NCBI RefSeq assembly: GCF_026385485.1
Contig: NZ_JANIDX010000009.1
Location: 1-55,323 of the forward strand
Direction: 5' to 3'
From: Bombella pollinis
GTDB lineage: Bacteria > Pseudomonadota > Alphaproteobacteria > Acetobacterales > Acetobacteraceae
DNA: 55,323 bases
In this document: positions 33,365 to 42,307 of the stretch, piece after piece
How positions within the stretch are numbered: the first letter of the stretch is position 1
Layout: the number at the start of each line of letters is the position of its first letter
Made by a program: the position numbers and the translations under genes
The notes under the pieces: generated by a model
Told to the model about the DNA's origin: nothing
What the model saw: the letters and a program-made list of their open reading frames with translations, nothing else
Databases searched by the model: none

Positions 33365-36300
33365 TTATTGTGCATCTCGTGAGCTTTCATAATCATTTGA
33401 TAATGTTACCCCGATATGGGTCGGCAAGGGAGAGACATCGTCTGCCTCTTGGTCTTCCCCTTCATCTTCCTCTGCCTCATCAACCACAGGCACCGGCGGA
33501 ACTTTAAGCTGAATCCGCAATGGCGCGGGAGCGAAGACTCTTTCTGGCTTAAAGGGGGGCACCTCAGGGGCAGGGTCTATCACAACCGGCTGTTGAAAGA
33601 GCTGCTCTAAAACTCGATCAAATATCTCCCGCTGTTTTGTGGCACTATGCTCTTTGCTTACAAACTCATAGGCCTTTATACGGAGGCTCTCCCATAGCTC
33701 TGGCTCCTCGTACAGGCGAATAATCTGCTGAGCAAAATGTTCTGGAGCATTTACCCCACCATCAAGAGCTTCTTGGCCATCCTTCCAGCCCAAACGCTCC
33801 ATTTGCGCGCTGCTTATAATAGCGGGCACACCTTGGGCGGCAGCCTCCACTATCTCAATGGCTGTGGCCGCCAAAACACGCGCCGGATCCATAACCACAC
33901 GGCATTGTTTAAGAACAGTAGCCAACCGCTCCGTCTCTGCAAAACCATCCAGAGGGGCCATTCTCTCGTAAAACCCAATATCAACAGAAGGGTGATGATA
34001 CCCCCCCACATCAATAGAGAAATGGTCTTTAAAATGCCGTTGTAAATGCGGCATAATGGCAAGGCAGAACCAATCAAATCCATCATGCCCAGCATCCCCG
34101 GCCTGATAGATAGGCAAGGGAAATAAAACGCCCTTCCGCCGGGCAAAAACCTCAGCCCCCGTTTCCATTTGCTCCGGTACAACAGCATAAGGGAGCTGCA
34201 CAACATTACCATAACCCAGACGATGTAACAGCGCGGCATCTACATCATCACCCGCAAGAATACCTTGGCATAACCACGCATATTCCAGCTCTTTTTGGGC
34301 TTCTCGCACCAAAGTATGAGGCTCATCCACCATACCGACAAGGCGGCGCATATGCTGCTCTAAGGCGTTAAGGCCCGTGCCTTTTTGCCCCACAATATCC
34401 AGCATAATCGCCTTATCATGAAGGGGCAGTGTCCCAGACGCCAAAACAGGCCCCACACGCCCCAAAGAGGATGCTCCTACCAGCCAAAAAAGCTTCACCC
34501 TAGCCTGATGCTGCTGCATGAAAGTTGCTATGTCCTTCACACCGCACCAACAATCTACATCCGCTGGATAATCACAAGCGATGGTAAGACGGTCTTCTTC
34601 TCCCCTCTCCAACCCTACGACCATAACCCGCCAGCCCTTTTGCCGGAAAAGCTGGATATGCTGCATGATACGCCGTGCAGGCCCACCCTCTACCGCCCTA
34701 GGGAGATGCTGAAAAATCATCATAACCTGCGGTTGACGATTCAGCCCCCCATCTCCATCGCTCGGGACGATAGAATGTGTGGGCAAGAACGTGGGGAATA
34801 TCCGGCGTAACCCCTCTTTCGTGATGCGGTCTTGTGCGTAAGTCTCAGCGGTAACATGCAGGGCCTTTGCTTGGATGATAGGCCAATATACCAACCTTTC
34901 CCCCACAGCCCGCAACGCCATAGAAAGACAGGTAAAGAAGGGCTCCTCCACTGGCTTACCAACATAAGATAAAGCGCGCTCAAGACCGTCATAGCCACAA
35001 AAGAGCAACCCACCTTGCACTGCTTCTATCTCACGCTGAAGGCTCACAGAATGTGCTAAAGCCTCCACACCTTGCCTGCGTGCGGTCACAGCTCCATCAC
35101 GGCAAACGGTGCTTCCGGCTTCCAACACAACATTATTGGCCGCCAAAATCTTACCACTACCCCCACTATGAGGTGTATTCAGAGCCTCCATCATAGCCGG
35201 TAACGTCATAGGAAGGAGCTGCATCCCCGACTCTATGAGCAAAATATGCGCTCCACGGATAAAGGGCAGAACATCCTGCACACGCTGCCAAAGCGGCAAA
35301 TGCTCATCACTGTTAAAGTAATCAATCCCCTCAATAGCCAATTCCAGCCGCTGACGCGCTAGGCGTGATGCACTCCCGATAATGATAATTTGTAAGCCCG
35401 GTACCCCCTGCGCATGCAGAGCGGTAAGGCTTGCTACATCTAACAAATAATTCCCTTGAGAGATGAGCAACACCGTTAAGGGAGGGGTCGCATTTGCACT
35501 AAAAGACAAAGGCTGGCGGCATAAAGAAGGTAAACTCGCCTCTACCTTCTTTAACGCTACAGTCCGCGCTGCTGTGGCAGATAATTTAGCAACTGGCGGC
35601 GTCTCTGGCTCGTCTCGCTGCTTTACTAAAAGTTGGAATATATTTGCCACATGAGCTTGGTGAAGATCCCGCGGCATATCCAGCCCCGCGGCAAAGGCCC
35701 GCATATCCACCTCAGCAGAGGGATTACGCAGCTCCCTTATCCCACTACGCATGAAATGAGCATACCCATTACGGAAGGCTCCTTGGGCTACAGCCTCACG
35801 AATATCAGGATACTGCTCCAAATAATAGGATTCATCAAAATAAGGGTTAGGGTTAAAACTCTGTGGCTCGTCACAGCATAAATAATGATGAAGCGGATTA
35901 ATGAAAAGGCCCTGCTCTATTAACGCTTTAACCTGCGGGTAAGTCTCTACATACCATGCTGGGTCAAAATACCACGAGGTACGGACTGTCCCCATCTCCA
36001 CATCATCAAGCGATAAATACTGAGAGAATGTCCCTTGGGACGGGTCAAAAGGAATATCCTTAGCAAGGCAACTTTTAATCAGTATTTCTGGCTCAAAAAA
36101 TACATGCGGAGACCGGAATTGCTTATCCCCTACCGCTAAAAAATGGTCGTACGCATTTGCATATCCCGCCTTACGTAAGGCCCTGAACCCATAATCATGA
36201 TTCTCTTTAAGATAATATTCTGCCGAGAATAACCAATGTCCCGCACAGCTTTGGTTGCCTACCTCCGCATAATGCTGAAACCCATTCCGAAAAATGCCTT

Positions 36301-36559
36301 GCTCCTGCACACTTCGGCGCACATCAGGGTAATGTTCTAGGTACCACGCCTCATCAAAATAACGATTAGGGGCCGTAAGTTTGGCCGCCTCGTTCGTCTC
36401 CCAATAATTATGCAGTGCCTTATCATCTAAAGCAGCGTCTTTTGGGGCAAGCTGATGCGCATAGCGGCGGCGATACCACGCAGCATCAAACCCAGACCAT
36501 AAAGGCCCCTGCTGATTCAGACTCGCTGGTGCCTCACCAAAAACTTCACCCTGACCCAT
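33365..36559 (-). CDS. Giant multidomain glycosyltransferase with FDxxWYL repeats
   Basis: A 1064-residue protein. Residues about 24-305 hold five copies of a ~45-residue motif, F-D/S-x2-WY-L-x3-YPDV then FxxGxxHYxxxG (clearest at 68, 198 and 241). Next, about 358-608, is a degenerate GT2-like domain with LLIESGMQLLP and GGLLFCGYDGLERAL. About 638-980 is a GT4-like fold: GGPARRIMQHIQLF at the N-side and the C-terminal EIVEAAAQGVPAIIS with the E-x-E helix. The tail is Pro-rich and acidic. No membrane segments. Likely a surface polysaccharide enzyme. ATG 36559 is supported by GGGGAG at 5 bases; a TTG farther upstream is rejected. Confidence 0.82.
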   Translation of the reverse strand: MGQGEVFGEAPASLNQQGPLWSGFDAAWYRRRYAHQLAPKDAALDDKALHNYWETNEAAKLTAPNRYFDEAWYLEHYPDVRRSVQEQGIFRNGFQHYAEVGNQSCAGHWLFSAEYYLKENHDYGFRALRKAGYANAYDHFLAVGDKQFRSPHVFFEPEILIKSCLAKDIPFDPSQGTFSQYLSLDDVEMGTVRTSWYFDPAWYVETYPQVKALIEQGLFINPLHHYLCCDEPQSFNPNPYFDESYYLEQYPDIREAVAQGAFRNGYAHFMRSGIRELRNPSAEVDMRAFAAGLDMPRDLHQAHVANIFQLLVKQRDEPETPPVAKLSATAARTVALKKVEASLPSLCRQPLSFSANATPPLTVLLISQGNYLLDVASLTALHAQGVPGLQIIIIGSASRLARQRLELAIEGIDYFNSDEHLPLWQRVQDVLPFIRGAHILLIESGMQLLPMTLPAMMEALNTPHSGGSGKILAANNVVLEAGSTVCRDGAVTARRQGVEALAHSVSLQREIEAVQGGLLFCGYDGLERALSYVGKPVEEPFFTCLSMALRAVGERLVYWPIIQAKALHVTAETYAQDRITKEGLRRIFPTFLPTHSIVPSDGDGGLNRQPQVMMIFQHLPRAVEGGPARRIMQHIQLFRQKGWRVMVVGLERGEEDRLTIACDYPADVDCWCGVKDIATFMQQHQARVKLFWLVGASSLGRVGPVLASGTLPLHDKAIMLDIVGQKGTGLNALEQHMRRLVGMVDEPHTLVREAQKELEYAWLCQGILAGDDVDAALLHRLGYGNVVQLPYAVVPEQMETGAEVFARRKGVLFPLPIYQAGDAGHDGFDWFCLAIMPHLQRHFKDHFSIDVGGYHHPSVDIGFYERMAPLDGFAETERLATVLKQCRVVMDPARVLAATAIEIVEAAAQGVPAIISSAQMERLGWKDGQEALDGGVNAPEHFAQQIIRLYEEPELWESLRIKAYEFVSKEHSATKQREIFDRVLEQLFQQPVVIDPAPEVPPFKPERVFAPAPLRIQLKVPPVPVVDEAEEDEGEDQEADDVSPLPTHIGVTLSNDYESSRDAQ

Positions 36560-36793
36560 AAATCTCCCCGCCACCTTATCTTGCTCCAAGATACTCCCCG
36601 AACCTATAGCAGAGATTCTACCCCTTAGGGAACGTAGCCTCGCCAGCCTCCCCAAAAAGCATTATGCAGACAATTTACACCCCTAGGATGACAGAATGGA
36701 TAACTTCTTCTAAAGTTATGTTCACCATTCAACGCAGTTCAGCCCTTGCGCCCTGCTTTGTCGCCCTGTCTGAAGCGGGATAGGAGTACCTTA

Positions 36794-37126
36794 ATGATAC
36801 GGCTTTTAATTATTGTCCTCTTTGTGGCTTTTATAGCCATTTTCTCTATGAGCAATTTGGACGCCACCACTGTTTGGATCGCCTCTTTTGGCTTTTCCAT
36901 CAAAATGGGCAAGCTCATCGCGTTGCTCTCTGTCCCATCGCTCATCCTTGGCCTCCTCTTAGGGGCTGCAGGAGATATTCGCCAACGCCGGCGCGCTCGC
37001 AAAGCCGAATCCCAATTACGCGGCGCACAAAAACAGCTTATTGAGCTGCACCAAAGACTTGACCAGCTTAAACCCGCTGCCTCATCTGCATCATCTGCCG
37101 AGACCAAACACCCCCTTCCTCAATAA
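36794..37126 (+). CDS. lapA: LapA-domain (DUF1049) membrane protein
   Basis: A 110-residue inner-membrane protein: two hydrophobic helices (about 1-18 and 40-57) with FSMSNLDATTVWI between them, typical of the LapA/LptS-like family. A cytoplasmic coiled coil follows (about 60-95). In Escherichia coli LapA works with LapB in lipopolysaccharide assembly; no lapB is adjacent here. TAGGAG at 8 bases supports ATG 36794. pyrF follows by 12 bases. Confidence 0.85.
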   Translation: MIRLLIIVLFVAFIAIFSMSNLDATTVWIASFGFSIKMGKLIALLSVPSLILGLLLGAAGDIRQRRRARKAESQLRGAQKQLIELHQRLDQLKPAASSASSAETKHPLPQ

Positions 37127-37138
37127 GAAGAACCTCTT

Positions 37139-37858
37139 ATGTCCAGCACACGCACACGCCTTATCGCTGCTCTTGATACCGCCTCCTATGAGGAAGCCAC
37201 CCAATGGGCCACCCAGCTTGAAGGAAAGGTGGATGCCATTAAATTGGGGTTAGAGTTCACCTATGCTTGTGGTCTGGATGCTGTACGCGCCCTTGGCGAA
37301 CACCAAAAATTGTTTTTGGACCTCAAGCTCCACGACATCCCTAACACTGTTGCATCAGGCTTAAAGGCTCTTGCGCCTCTCCGTCCTTTTTTAACCACCA
37401 TCCACGCCCTTGGCGGCCCTGAGATGATTGCTCGTGCCCGCGCAGCGTTAGAGGAATCCTTTGAGGGCGGGCCAGACCGCCCCAAGCTACTTGCTGTTAC
37501 AGTCCTCACCAGCATGAATGAGCAAAGCCTTGCTGAAGTGGGCATCAACGATACACCGCTTGATGAAGTTGTGCGCCTTGGGAAAATGGCCATTCAAGCA
37601 GGAGCAGATGGGCTTGTTTGCTCCGCACACGAGCTTGTTGCTCTGCGTGATGCCCTTGGCAATAAACCGGAACTCATTGTCCCCGGCATCCGCCCTGCTG
37701 GCAGTGCGCTTGATGACCAAAAGCGCGTTATGTCTCCCACCCAAGCCGCTGAAGCAGGGGCGGATTGGATTGTTGTTGGTCGCCCCATCACCCGCGCGGA
37801 CGATCCTGCTGCCGCAGCGCAGGCGATTCAGGATGAACTACAGGCAGCCTCACAGTGA
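37139..37858 (+). CDS. pyrF: Orotidine 5'-phosphate decarboxylase
   Basis: PyrF, 239 residues, makes UMP from OMP. The signature FLDLKLHDIPNTV holds the catalytic Asp-x-Lys-x2-Asp and lies near residue 58-70. GIRPAG and DWIVVGRPIT near the end complete the phosphate site. Its stop overlaps the trpF GTG start by 4 bases. Confidence 0.96.
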   Translation: MSSTRTRLIAALDTASYEEATQWATQLEGKVDAIKLGLEFTYACGLDAVRALGEHQKLFLDLKLHDIPNTVASGLKALAPLRPFLTTIHALGGPEMIARARAALEESFEGGPDRPKLLAVTVLTSMNEQSLAEVGINDTPLDEVVRLGKMAIQAGADGLVCSAHELVALRDALGNKPELIVPGIRPAGSALDDQKRVMSPTQAAEAGADWIVVGRPITRADDPAAAAQAIQDELQAASQ

Positions 37859-38508
37859 GCATAGATGTTAAAATCTGCGGCCTAACGCGGGTTGAGGACA
37901 TACAAGCTTGCGCTACGTTAGGGGCCCGCTGGGTGGGGCTGGTATTTCACCCAGCCTCACCTCGCTTTATAGATCCTCATCACGCCGCAACATTACACGC
38001 CGCTATCCCCACACCTGCACAAGGTGGGCCTTACCGCGTGGGGTTATTCGTTAAACCCTCATGCGAGGACATTCTCTCTCTTTTGCAAAATGTTCCCCTC
38101 GATATTTTGCAGCTTTACACCGATGAAGCGACAGCCCTCCATATAAAACACGCCACTGGTAAAGAGGTCTGGCTCGCCCGTGGAGTAACCCATAAAGAGG
38201 ATTTACCCCACTCATCCGCTCTGGATGGCTATATTATCGAAGCCCCCGCACAGGCTGGGGATACCCGCCCCGGCGGGCTAGGCCGTACCTTTGATTGGAG
38301 CCTTACAAAGACATGGCACGCCCCTGCCCCATGGCTGTTAGCAGGCGGGCTGACCCCTCATAATGTTGCTGAGGCTATCACCACCAGCAAAGCTCCAGCA
38401 GTTGATGTATCCTCTGGCGTGGAAGAACGGCCCGGCGTAAAATCCGCAGCCTTAATTGAGGCATTTATAAAAAATTCTCAAAAAGGGGCTTGCAGTCACC
38501 ATAAATGA
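37855..38508 (+). CDS. trpF: Phosphoribosylanthranilate isomerase
   Basis: TrpF, 217 residues, catalyses the Amadori rearrangement of phosphoribosylanthranilate in tryptophan synthesis. It begins SIDVKICGLTRVED, with the catalytic Cys about residue 8, and contains GLFVKPS and the ALDGYIIEAP and WLLAGGLTPHNV segments. The start is GTG in the GTGA overlap with pyrF. lapA-pyrF-trpF looks like one unit; trpB/trpA are not nearby. Confidence 0.95.
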   Translation: MSIDVKICGLTRVEDIQACATLGARWVGLVFHPASPRFIDPHHAATLHAAIPTPAQGGPYRVGLFVKPSCEDILSLLQNVPLDILQLYTDEATALHIKHATGKEVWLARGVTHKEDLPHSSALDGYIIEAPAQAGDTRPGGLGRTFDWSLTKTWHAPAPWLLAGGLTPHNVAEAITTSKAPAVDVSSGVEERPGVKSAALIEAFIKNSQKGACSHHK

Positions 38509-38533
38509 TGCTATTGTCCGGCTCACGCTCGCA

Positions 38534-38624
38534 GGAGAGGTGGCCGAGCGGCTTAAGGCGCACGCTTGGAAAGCGTGTGTACGTTAATAGCGTACCGAGG
38601 GTTCGAATCCCTCTCTCTCCGCCA
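38534..38624 (+). tRNA. tRNA-Ser (anticodon GGA)
   Basis: A class II tRNA with a long variable arm, acceptor GGAGAGG, anticodon loop TTGGAAA giving GGA, T-arm GAGGGTTCGAATCCCTC and encoded CCA. It lies 25 bases after trpF. Confidence 0.96.
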
Positions 38625-38695
38625 GCATCCCCCCTAAAAATTGTCATATGGCCTGTAGCTAGGGGAGTTTCTCCCCCAGCCATTAATTATGCCTC

Positions 38696-39352
38696 TTAGG
38701 CCTTAGAGAATAAAACATCTTCCCCTAGGCGGGATTTAGGACGCTTTGCATTATTATCGCGTTCTGCATGATATCCCAGAGAGACCATCACAAGTGGGGT
38801 TAAGCCTTTCTCTTTTAAGCCAAACTCATGAGAGAGTGCTTCTGGCTCAAAGCCTTCAATAGGGGTTGCATCAATCCCTAACATAGCTGCCGAAAGTAGC
38901 AAAAACCCTTGCGCTATATAGACCTGCTTTTGGTTCCAATGGGCTACATCACCTGCTGTTTTATGCTGTTGCACATAGCCCGCGCGTGCTGCTGCAAGGT
39001 CATCGCGCGCCGCAGCATCCTGATAGCGACCATCTTTTTCTTCTTGCTCTAACACAGAGTGCAGATACGAATCTGTTAGCTCATTCTTCGCACACAGTAA
39101 GACAACGTGGGACGCATCTATAATTCTTTCCCTATTATAGGCCACCGGGCTCTCCACTGGGGTTGCCTTAGCTAAACGCTGCTTACCGGCCTCATCATCA
39201 GCAAGAATAAAGTGCCACGGCTGTGCATTCACTGATGACGGGCTGAAACGCAGAGCCGCCATTAACTGCGTCACTTTATCCTGAGGGATTCGCCGCGTAG
39301 CGTCATAGGCTTTTGTCGTGTAACGCGCCTGCAAAATATGGGGGAGGTCCAT
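38696..39352 (-). CDS. NfsB-like oxygen-insensitive NAD(P)H nitroreductase
   Basis: A 218-residue flavoprotein. It opens MDLPHILQARYTTKAYD and has RFSPSSVNAQPWHF, an FMN contact, and the ATPIEGFEPE segment typical of NfsB/dihydropteridine reductase-like enzymes. It should carry FMN and reduce nitro compounds or quinones by two electrons in the cytoplasm. GGAG at 7 bases supports ATG 39352; an upstream start is not needed. It is divergent from bfr. Confidence 0.9.
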   Translation of the reverse strand: MDLPHILQARYTTKAYDATRRIPQDKVTQLMAALRFSPSSVNAQPWHFILADDEAGKQRLAKATPVESPVAYNRERIIDASHVVLLCAKNELTDSYLHSVLEQEEKDGRYQDAAARDDLAAARAGYVQQHKTAGDVAHWNQKQVYIAQGFLLLSAAMLGIDATPIEGFEPEALSHEFGLKEKGLTPLVMVSLGYHAERDNNAKRPKSRLGEDVLFSKA

Positions 39353-39675
39353 GATGTATCTCCATCTTGTTTCTAATCGTTCCATCTCTATCAAACAAAC
39401 AAGAACCCGTAAAGCCTTTTGCTAAAGGATGAATACTCTGAAAGGCATAGCTTATTATCCCTATTATCCCCCCTAAAAACCAACCAAAAATATGGGATAT
39501 GATGTAATTTCAAAGATGAAGCTGATAATCTTTTTCAAATAGCAATATATGATAATGATTATCACCTACGAATACATGAAATAAAATTTTTTTATTGATT
39601 TTTTACAAAAGAACTTTTATGTGTACTGCCGTTGGATGCGTTCCTACTTTCATAAAATCATCAAAGGAGAGGCAG
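39353..39675. other. Divergent promoter region of nitroreductase and bfr
   Basis: An AT-rich 323-base spacer. It holds a near-perfect 7-1-7 palindrome (39550-39564) on the bfr side and no gene that I can support. Confidence 0.6.
39550..39564. promoter_or_regulatory. Fur-box-like palindrome upstream of bfr
   Basis: TGATAATGATTATCA is a perfect 7-1-7 inverted repeat, matching the classical Fur consensus core GATAATGATAATC closely. It is 112 bases before the bfr ATG. Fur-type control of bacterioferritin is well known; regulation here is inferred. Confidence 0.65.
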
Positions 39676-40170
39676 ATGCCTGTAAAAGACCCTAAAGTTA
39701 TCGAGTTCTTAAATGCTCAGCTGGCTAATGAGCTAACCGCCATTAACCAATATTTCCTTCACTCCCGGACACTGAACCACTGGGGTGTTACAAAATTAGG
39801 CAAAAAGGAATATGAAGAATCCATCGAGGAAATGCGTCACGCCGATTGGCTGATTGAACGCATCCTCTTCTTAGGTGGCTTGCCGAATCTACAACATCTC
39901 AACCCGCTGCAAATCGGTGAGAATGTTCAAGAGATTCTAGAATGTGACCTGAAGGTCGAGGCTCTCGCTCTGGAGAAAATCCGCGAAGGTATCGCTTATT
40001 GCGAGAGCGTGCGTGACTTCGTCTCCCGCGATCTTCTTTTCCGCATCCTCGCTGATGAAGAATCCCATGAGGACTTCATCGATACCCAGCTCGACCTCAT
40101 CAAGCAAATTGGCATCGAGCGTTACATCACTCTCAACTCCGAGAGTGCAGACCAGAATAGCGGCTCATAA
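39676..40170 (+). CDS. bfr: Bacterioferritin
   Basis: Bfr, 164 residues, forms a 24-mer that oxidises and stores iron and carries heme. Ferroxidase residues are all present with a one-residue offset from the usual numbering: Glu19, Glu52, His55, Glu95, Glu128 and His131. The heme ligand Met53 is in EEMRHADW. AAAGGAG precedes ATG 39676. The bfd gene stands in convergent orientation 39 bases away. Confidence 0.95.
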   Translation: MPVKDPKVIEFLNAQLANELTAINQYFLHSRTLNHWGVTKLGKKEYEESIEEMRHADWLIERILFLGGLPNLQHLNPLQIGENVQEILECDLKVEALALEKIREGIAYCESVRDFVSRDLLFRILADEESHEDFIDTQLDLIKQIGIERYITLNSESADQNSGS

Positions 40171-40198
40171 TAATTACTGTTAGCTGCTAAGCTTATAA

Positions 40199-40231
40199 GA
40201 GAGGCCTCCCTATAGGGTGGCCTCTTTTTTT
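40199..40231 (+). terminator. Intrinsic terminator after bfr, overlapping bfd end
   Basis: AGAGGCC/GGCCTCT stem with an inner CCC/GGG pair set and a run of seven T. It ends bfr transcription and overlaps the last codons and stop of bfd on the other strand. Confidence 0.88.
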
Positions 40232-40473
40232 ATAACCAGCTCCTCATCCCCAACAGCCTGAGCTGCCATTTGCTCCTCCAACTCCAAGGTTGTGGGGCAT
40301 GGGCAATTTGTTTCGCGAGCCGCTTTGAGCAAACACGCTACGCCCTTTACGCAGTTCCCACATTTTACCCGGCATTGTCGCGCCGCATAAATCTCAGAGA
40401 GTTTCACAACTCCGGCTTGGATGGCTGTCTGCACATCCCTATCCGACAACCCATTGCATGAGCATATAATCAT
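40210..40473 (-). CDS. bfd: Bacterioferritin-associated ferredoxin Bfd
   Basis: Bfd, 87 residues, binds a [2Fe-2S] cluster and passes electrons to Bfr to release stored iron as Fe(II). Cluster ligands Cys4, Cys6, Cys38 and Cys41 are visible (CSC and CGNC). The C-terminal tail after residue 60 is longer than in the Pseudomonas protein and has an extra CPC. A possible Fur site lies 41-55 bases upstream. Confidence 0.92.
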   Translation of the reverse strand: MIICSCNGLSDRDVQTAIQAGVVKLSEIYAARQCRVKCGNCVKGVACLLKAARETNCPCPTTLELEEQMAAQAVGDEELVIKKEATL

Positions 40474-40856
40474 CTATCTTCGCCTCTGGCTGGCTAATCT
40501 TTCTTCACGCTAGTGATAATGACATTCTTTCGCAACTAAAATCTTTAAGCCATTACCCTCCCTCCAACTCTTGCAACACATCATGGGAAAAGACTCCGTA
40601 AAAGCGATGAATACCCATAATAACTTCATCATTATAAGAAATAATAAGAGATATAGGTCGCCCCTCAAACACCCATAGATAATTGAAAAAATATCCTCAT
40701 CATGCTATGGAGGGGATAATCGTAAGCTTATAAGTGTTAGGCTTAAATATTGAGAGGATATTCAACACCATATCACCTCATCATCCACTAAGAATGAAGG
40801 GATAAAGCCATTTAATATGGTTTTCTTCTTTCTTTACATCATGGGAGAGATTTTTA
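40474..40856. other. Divergent promoter region of bfd and the MFS gene
   Basis: A 383-base AT-rich spacer with no supported gene. It contains the Fur-like site at 40514 near bfd. Regulation of the MFS gene is not visible. Confidence 0.55.
40514..40528. promoter_or_regulatory. Imperfect Fur-like site upstream of bfd
   Basis: TGATAATGACATTCT matches 11 of 15 bases of the palindrome upstream of bfr, with an intact left half. It lies 41-55 bases before the bfd ATG, a good position for a promoter operator. Confidence 0.4.
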
Positions 40857-42146
40857 ATGGCAGACTCTGTGACCAAAAAAACAAGTTTTGTCGAGAAAAT
40901 AGGCATCCCAAAAGCCCTCTTTTGGGCCTTTGTTGGGCAACTACTTTTCATGGTGGGCGATGGTGTCGAGGCAGGGTATTTAGATACTTTCATGCTTCAT
41001 ACGGGCCATCCACAAAGTTTTGTGAATGAGCTTTTCACATGTTACGGCATTACGGTCATGCTTGCTGCATGGTTCGCCGGCCCCCTATCGGACCTAATGG
41101 GGCCTAAAAAAGTAATGTGGATTGGCCTTATTTTATGGGCTGTTTTAGAGGTCGGCTTCCTCATCTTCGGGCTGACGCCTAATAATAGCACGTGGATTCT
41201 TACATTTTACACGTTACGCGGCTTTGCTTACCCCCTCTTTGCTTATGGCTTCTTGGTTTGGATTGCCGCAGCAACCCCAAGTACAATGTTAGGTGCGGCG
41301 GCTGGATGGTTTTGGTTTTCCTTCTCCGCCGGGCTGCCAACGTTAGGCTCTCAATTCGCCCGTTTCGCAATTCCTGCGATTGGTGAAATCAATACCTTCT
41401 GGTGTTCATTAGGGCTTGTCGTTATTGGCGGGTTGTTGGCCCTCCTTTTCACGCATGAACCAACCGGTACACAACGCCTCCTCCCCACTGATGTCTCCCC
41501 TAAAAAAGCGTTTTTAGGCTCTATCAGCATCATATGGCGAGAGCCTAAAACCCTCATCGCAGGCATTGTAAGGACAGTCGATACCTCCTCCGAATATGCC
41601 TTCCTCGCTATTATGCCGGGCTTCTTTGTAGACCATCTAGGCTTTACACTTGGGCAATGGTTAAATCTTCTATCCCTAATTTTCTTAAGCAATATTATTG
41701 TTAACCTCATCTCTGGCATGGTGGCGGATAAAATCGGCTATCGTTTTGTTGTAGCTGTCTTTGGTGGGATTGGTGGATTCGTAACCATTCCCCTCTTTTA
41801 TTACATTCCACTTTGGTATCCGGGTAATTTTGCTGCTGCCGCCGCAGTTGGGATTTTATATGGAGCTTCTATCGCAGCCTTTGTGCCTCTCTCTGGGCTT
41901 ATGCCGCAAATTTGCCCCCGCGAGAAAGCCGCTGCCCTCTCTATTCTTGGCTTAGGGGCTGGGGCCTCAACATGGGTTGGTCCGGCCATTGTATCCCTCT
42001 GCGAACTCATCTTCGGGACAGGCATGGCCTATGTTATCTGGACATTCGCGGTCATCTATCTCATCACGGCAGGCCTAACAATGACGCTGCGCATTTCGCC
42101 TGAAGCACGGCGTTACATTCAACAACAAGAAGAACAAAATAACTAA
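40857..42146 (+). CDS. MFS transporter, RbtT/DalT/CsbX (polyol) family
   Basis: This 429-residue membrane protein has twelve predicted hydrophobic helices. Its N-terminus (ALFWAFVGQLLFMVGDGVEAG) and the blocks TLRGFAYPLFAYGFLVW and AAAGWFWFSFSAGLPTLG match the CsbX/RbtT/DalT subfamily, whose known members carry ribitol or D-arabinitol. The usual MFS loop GPLSDLMGPKK is present. It should be a proton-linked sugar alcohol uptake carrier in the cytoplasmic membrane. Ribosome-binding site GGGAGAG precedes ATG 40857. The exact substrate is unknown. Confidence 0.88.
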   Translation: MADSVTKKTSFVEKIGIPKALFWAFVGQLLFMVGDGVEAGYLDTFMLHTGHPQSFVNELFTCYGITVMLAAWFAGPLSDLMGPKKVMWIGLILWAVLEVGFLIFGLTPNNSTWILTFYTLRGFAYPLFAYGFLVWIAAATPSTMLGAAAGWFWFSFSAGLPTLGSQFARFAIPAIGEINTFWCSLGLVVIGGLLALLFTHEPTGTQRLLPTDVSPKKAFLGSISIIWREPKTLIAGIVRTVDTSSEYAFLAIMPGFFVDHLGFTLGQWLNLLSLIFLSNIIVNLISGMVADKIGYRFVVAVFGGIGGFVTIPLFYYIPLWYPGNFAAAAAVGILYGASIAAFVPLSGLMPQICPREKAAALSILGLGAGASTWVGPAIVSLCELIFGTGMAYVIWTFAVIYLITAGLTMTLRISPEARRYIQQQEEQNN

Positions 42147-42153
42147 CCCCATG

Positions 42154-42190
42154 CGAGAAAGGCCACGACGACTTACCGTGGCCTTTCTCG
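42154..42190 (+). terminator. Hairpin after the MFS gene
   Basis: CGAGAAAGGCCACG pairs perfectly over 14 bases with CGTGGCCTTTCTCG around a 9-base loop. The T tract is missing, so it may end transcription with help or stabilise the RNA 3' end. Confidence 0.7.
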
Positions 42191-42307
42191 ATCGTCATAA
42201 CGGCCATGCACAACAATGCGCGCAAATCCTAGTGAGGGCCTTGCAGTTCTCGCCATACTGGCGCACTCTCTCCCTGTCGTTAAACCTTATATATTAAGGA
42301 GTTCATC

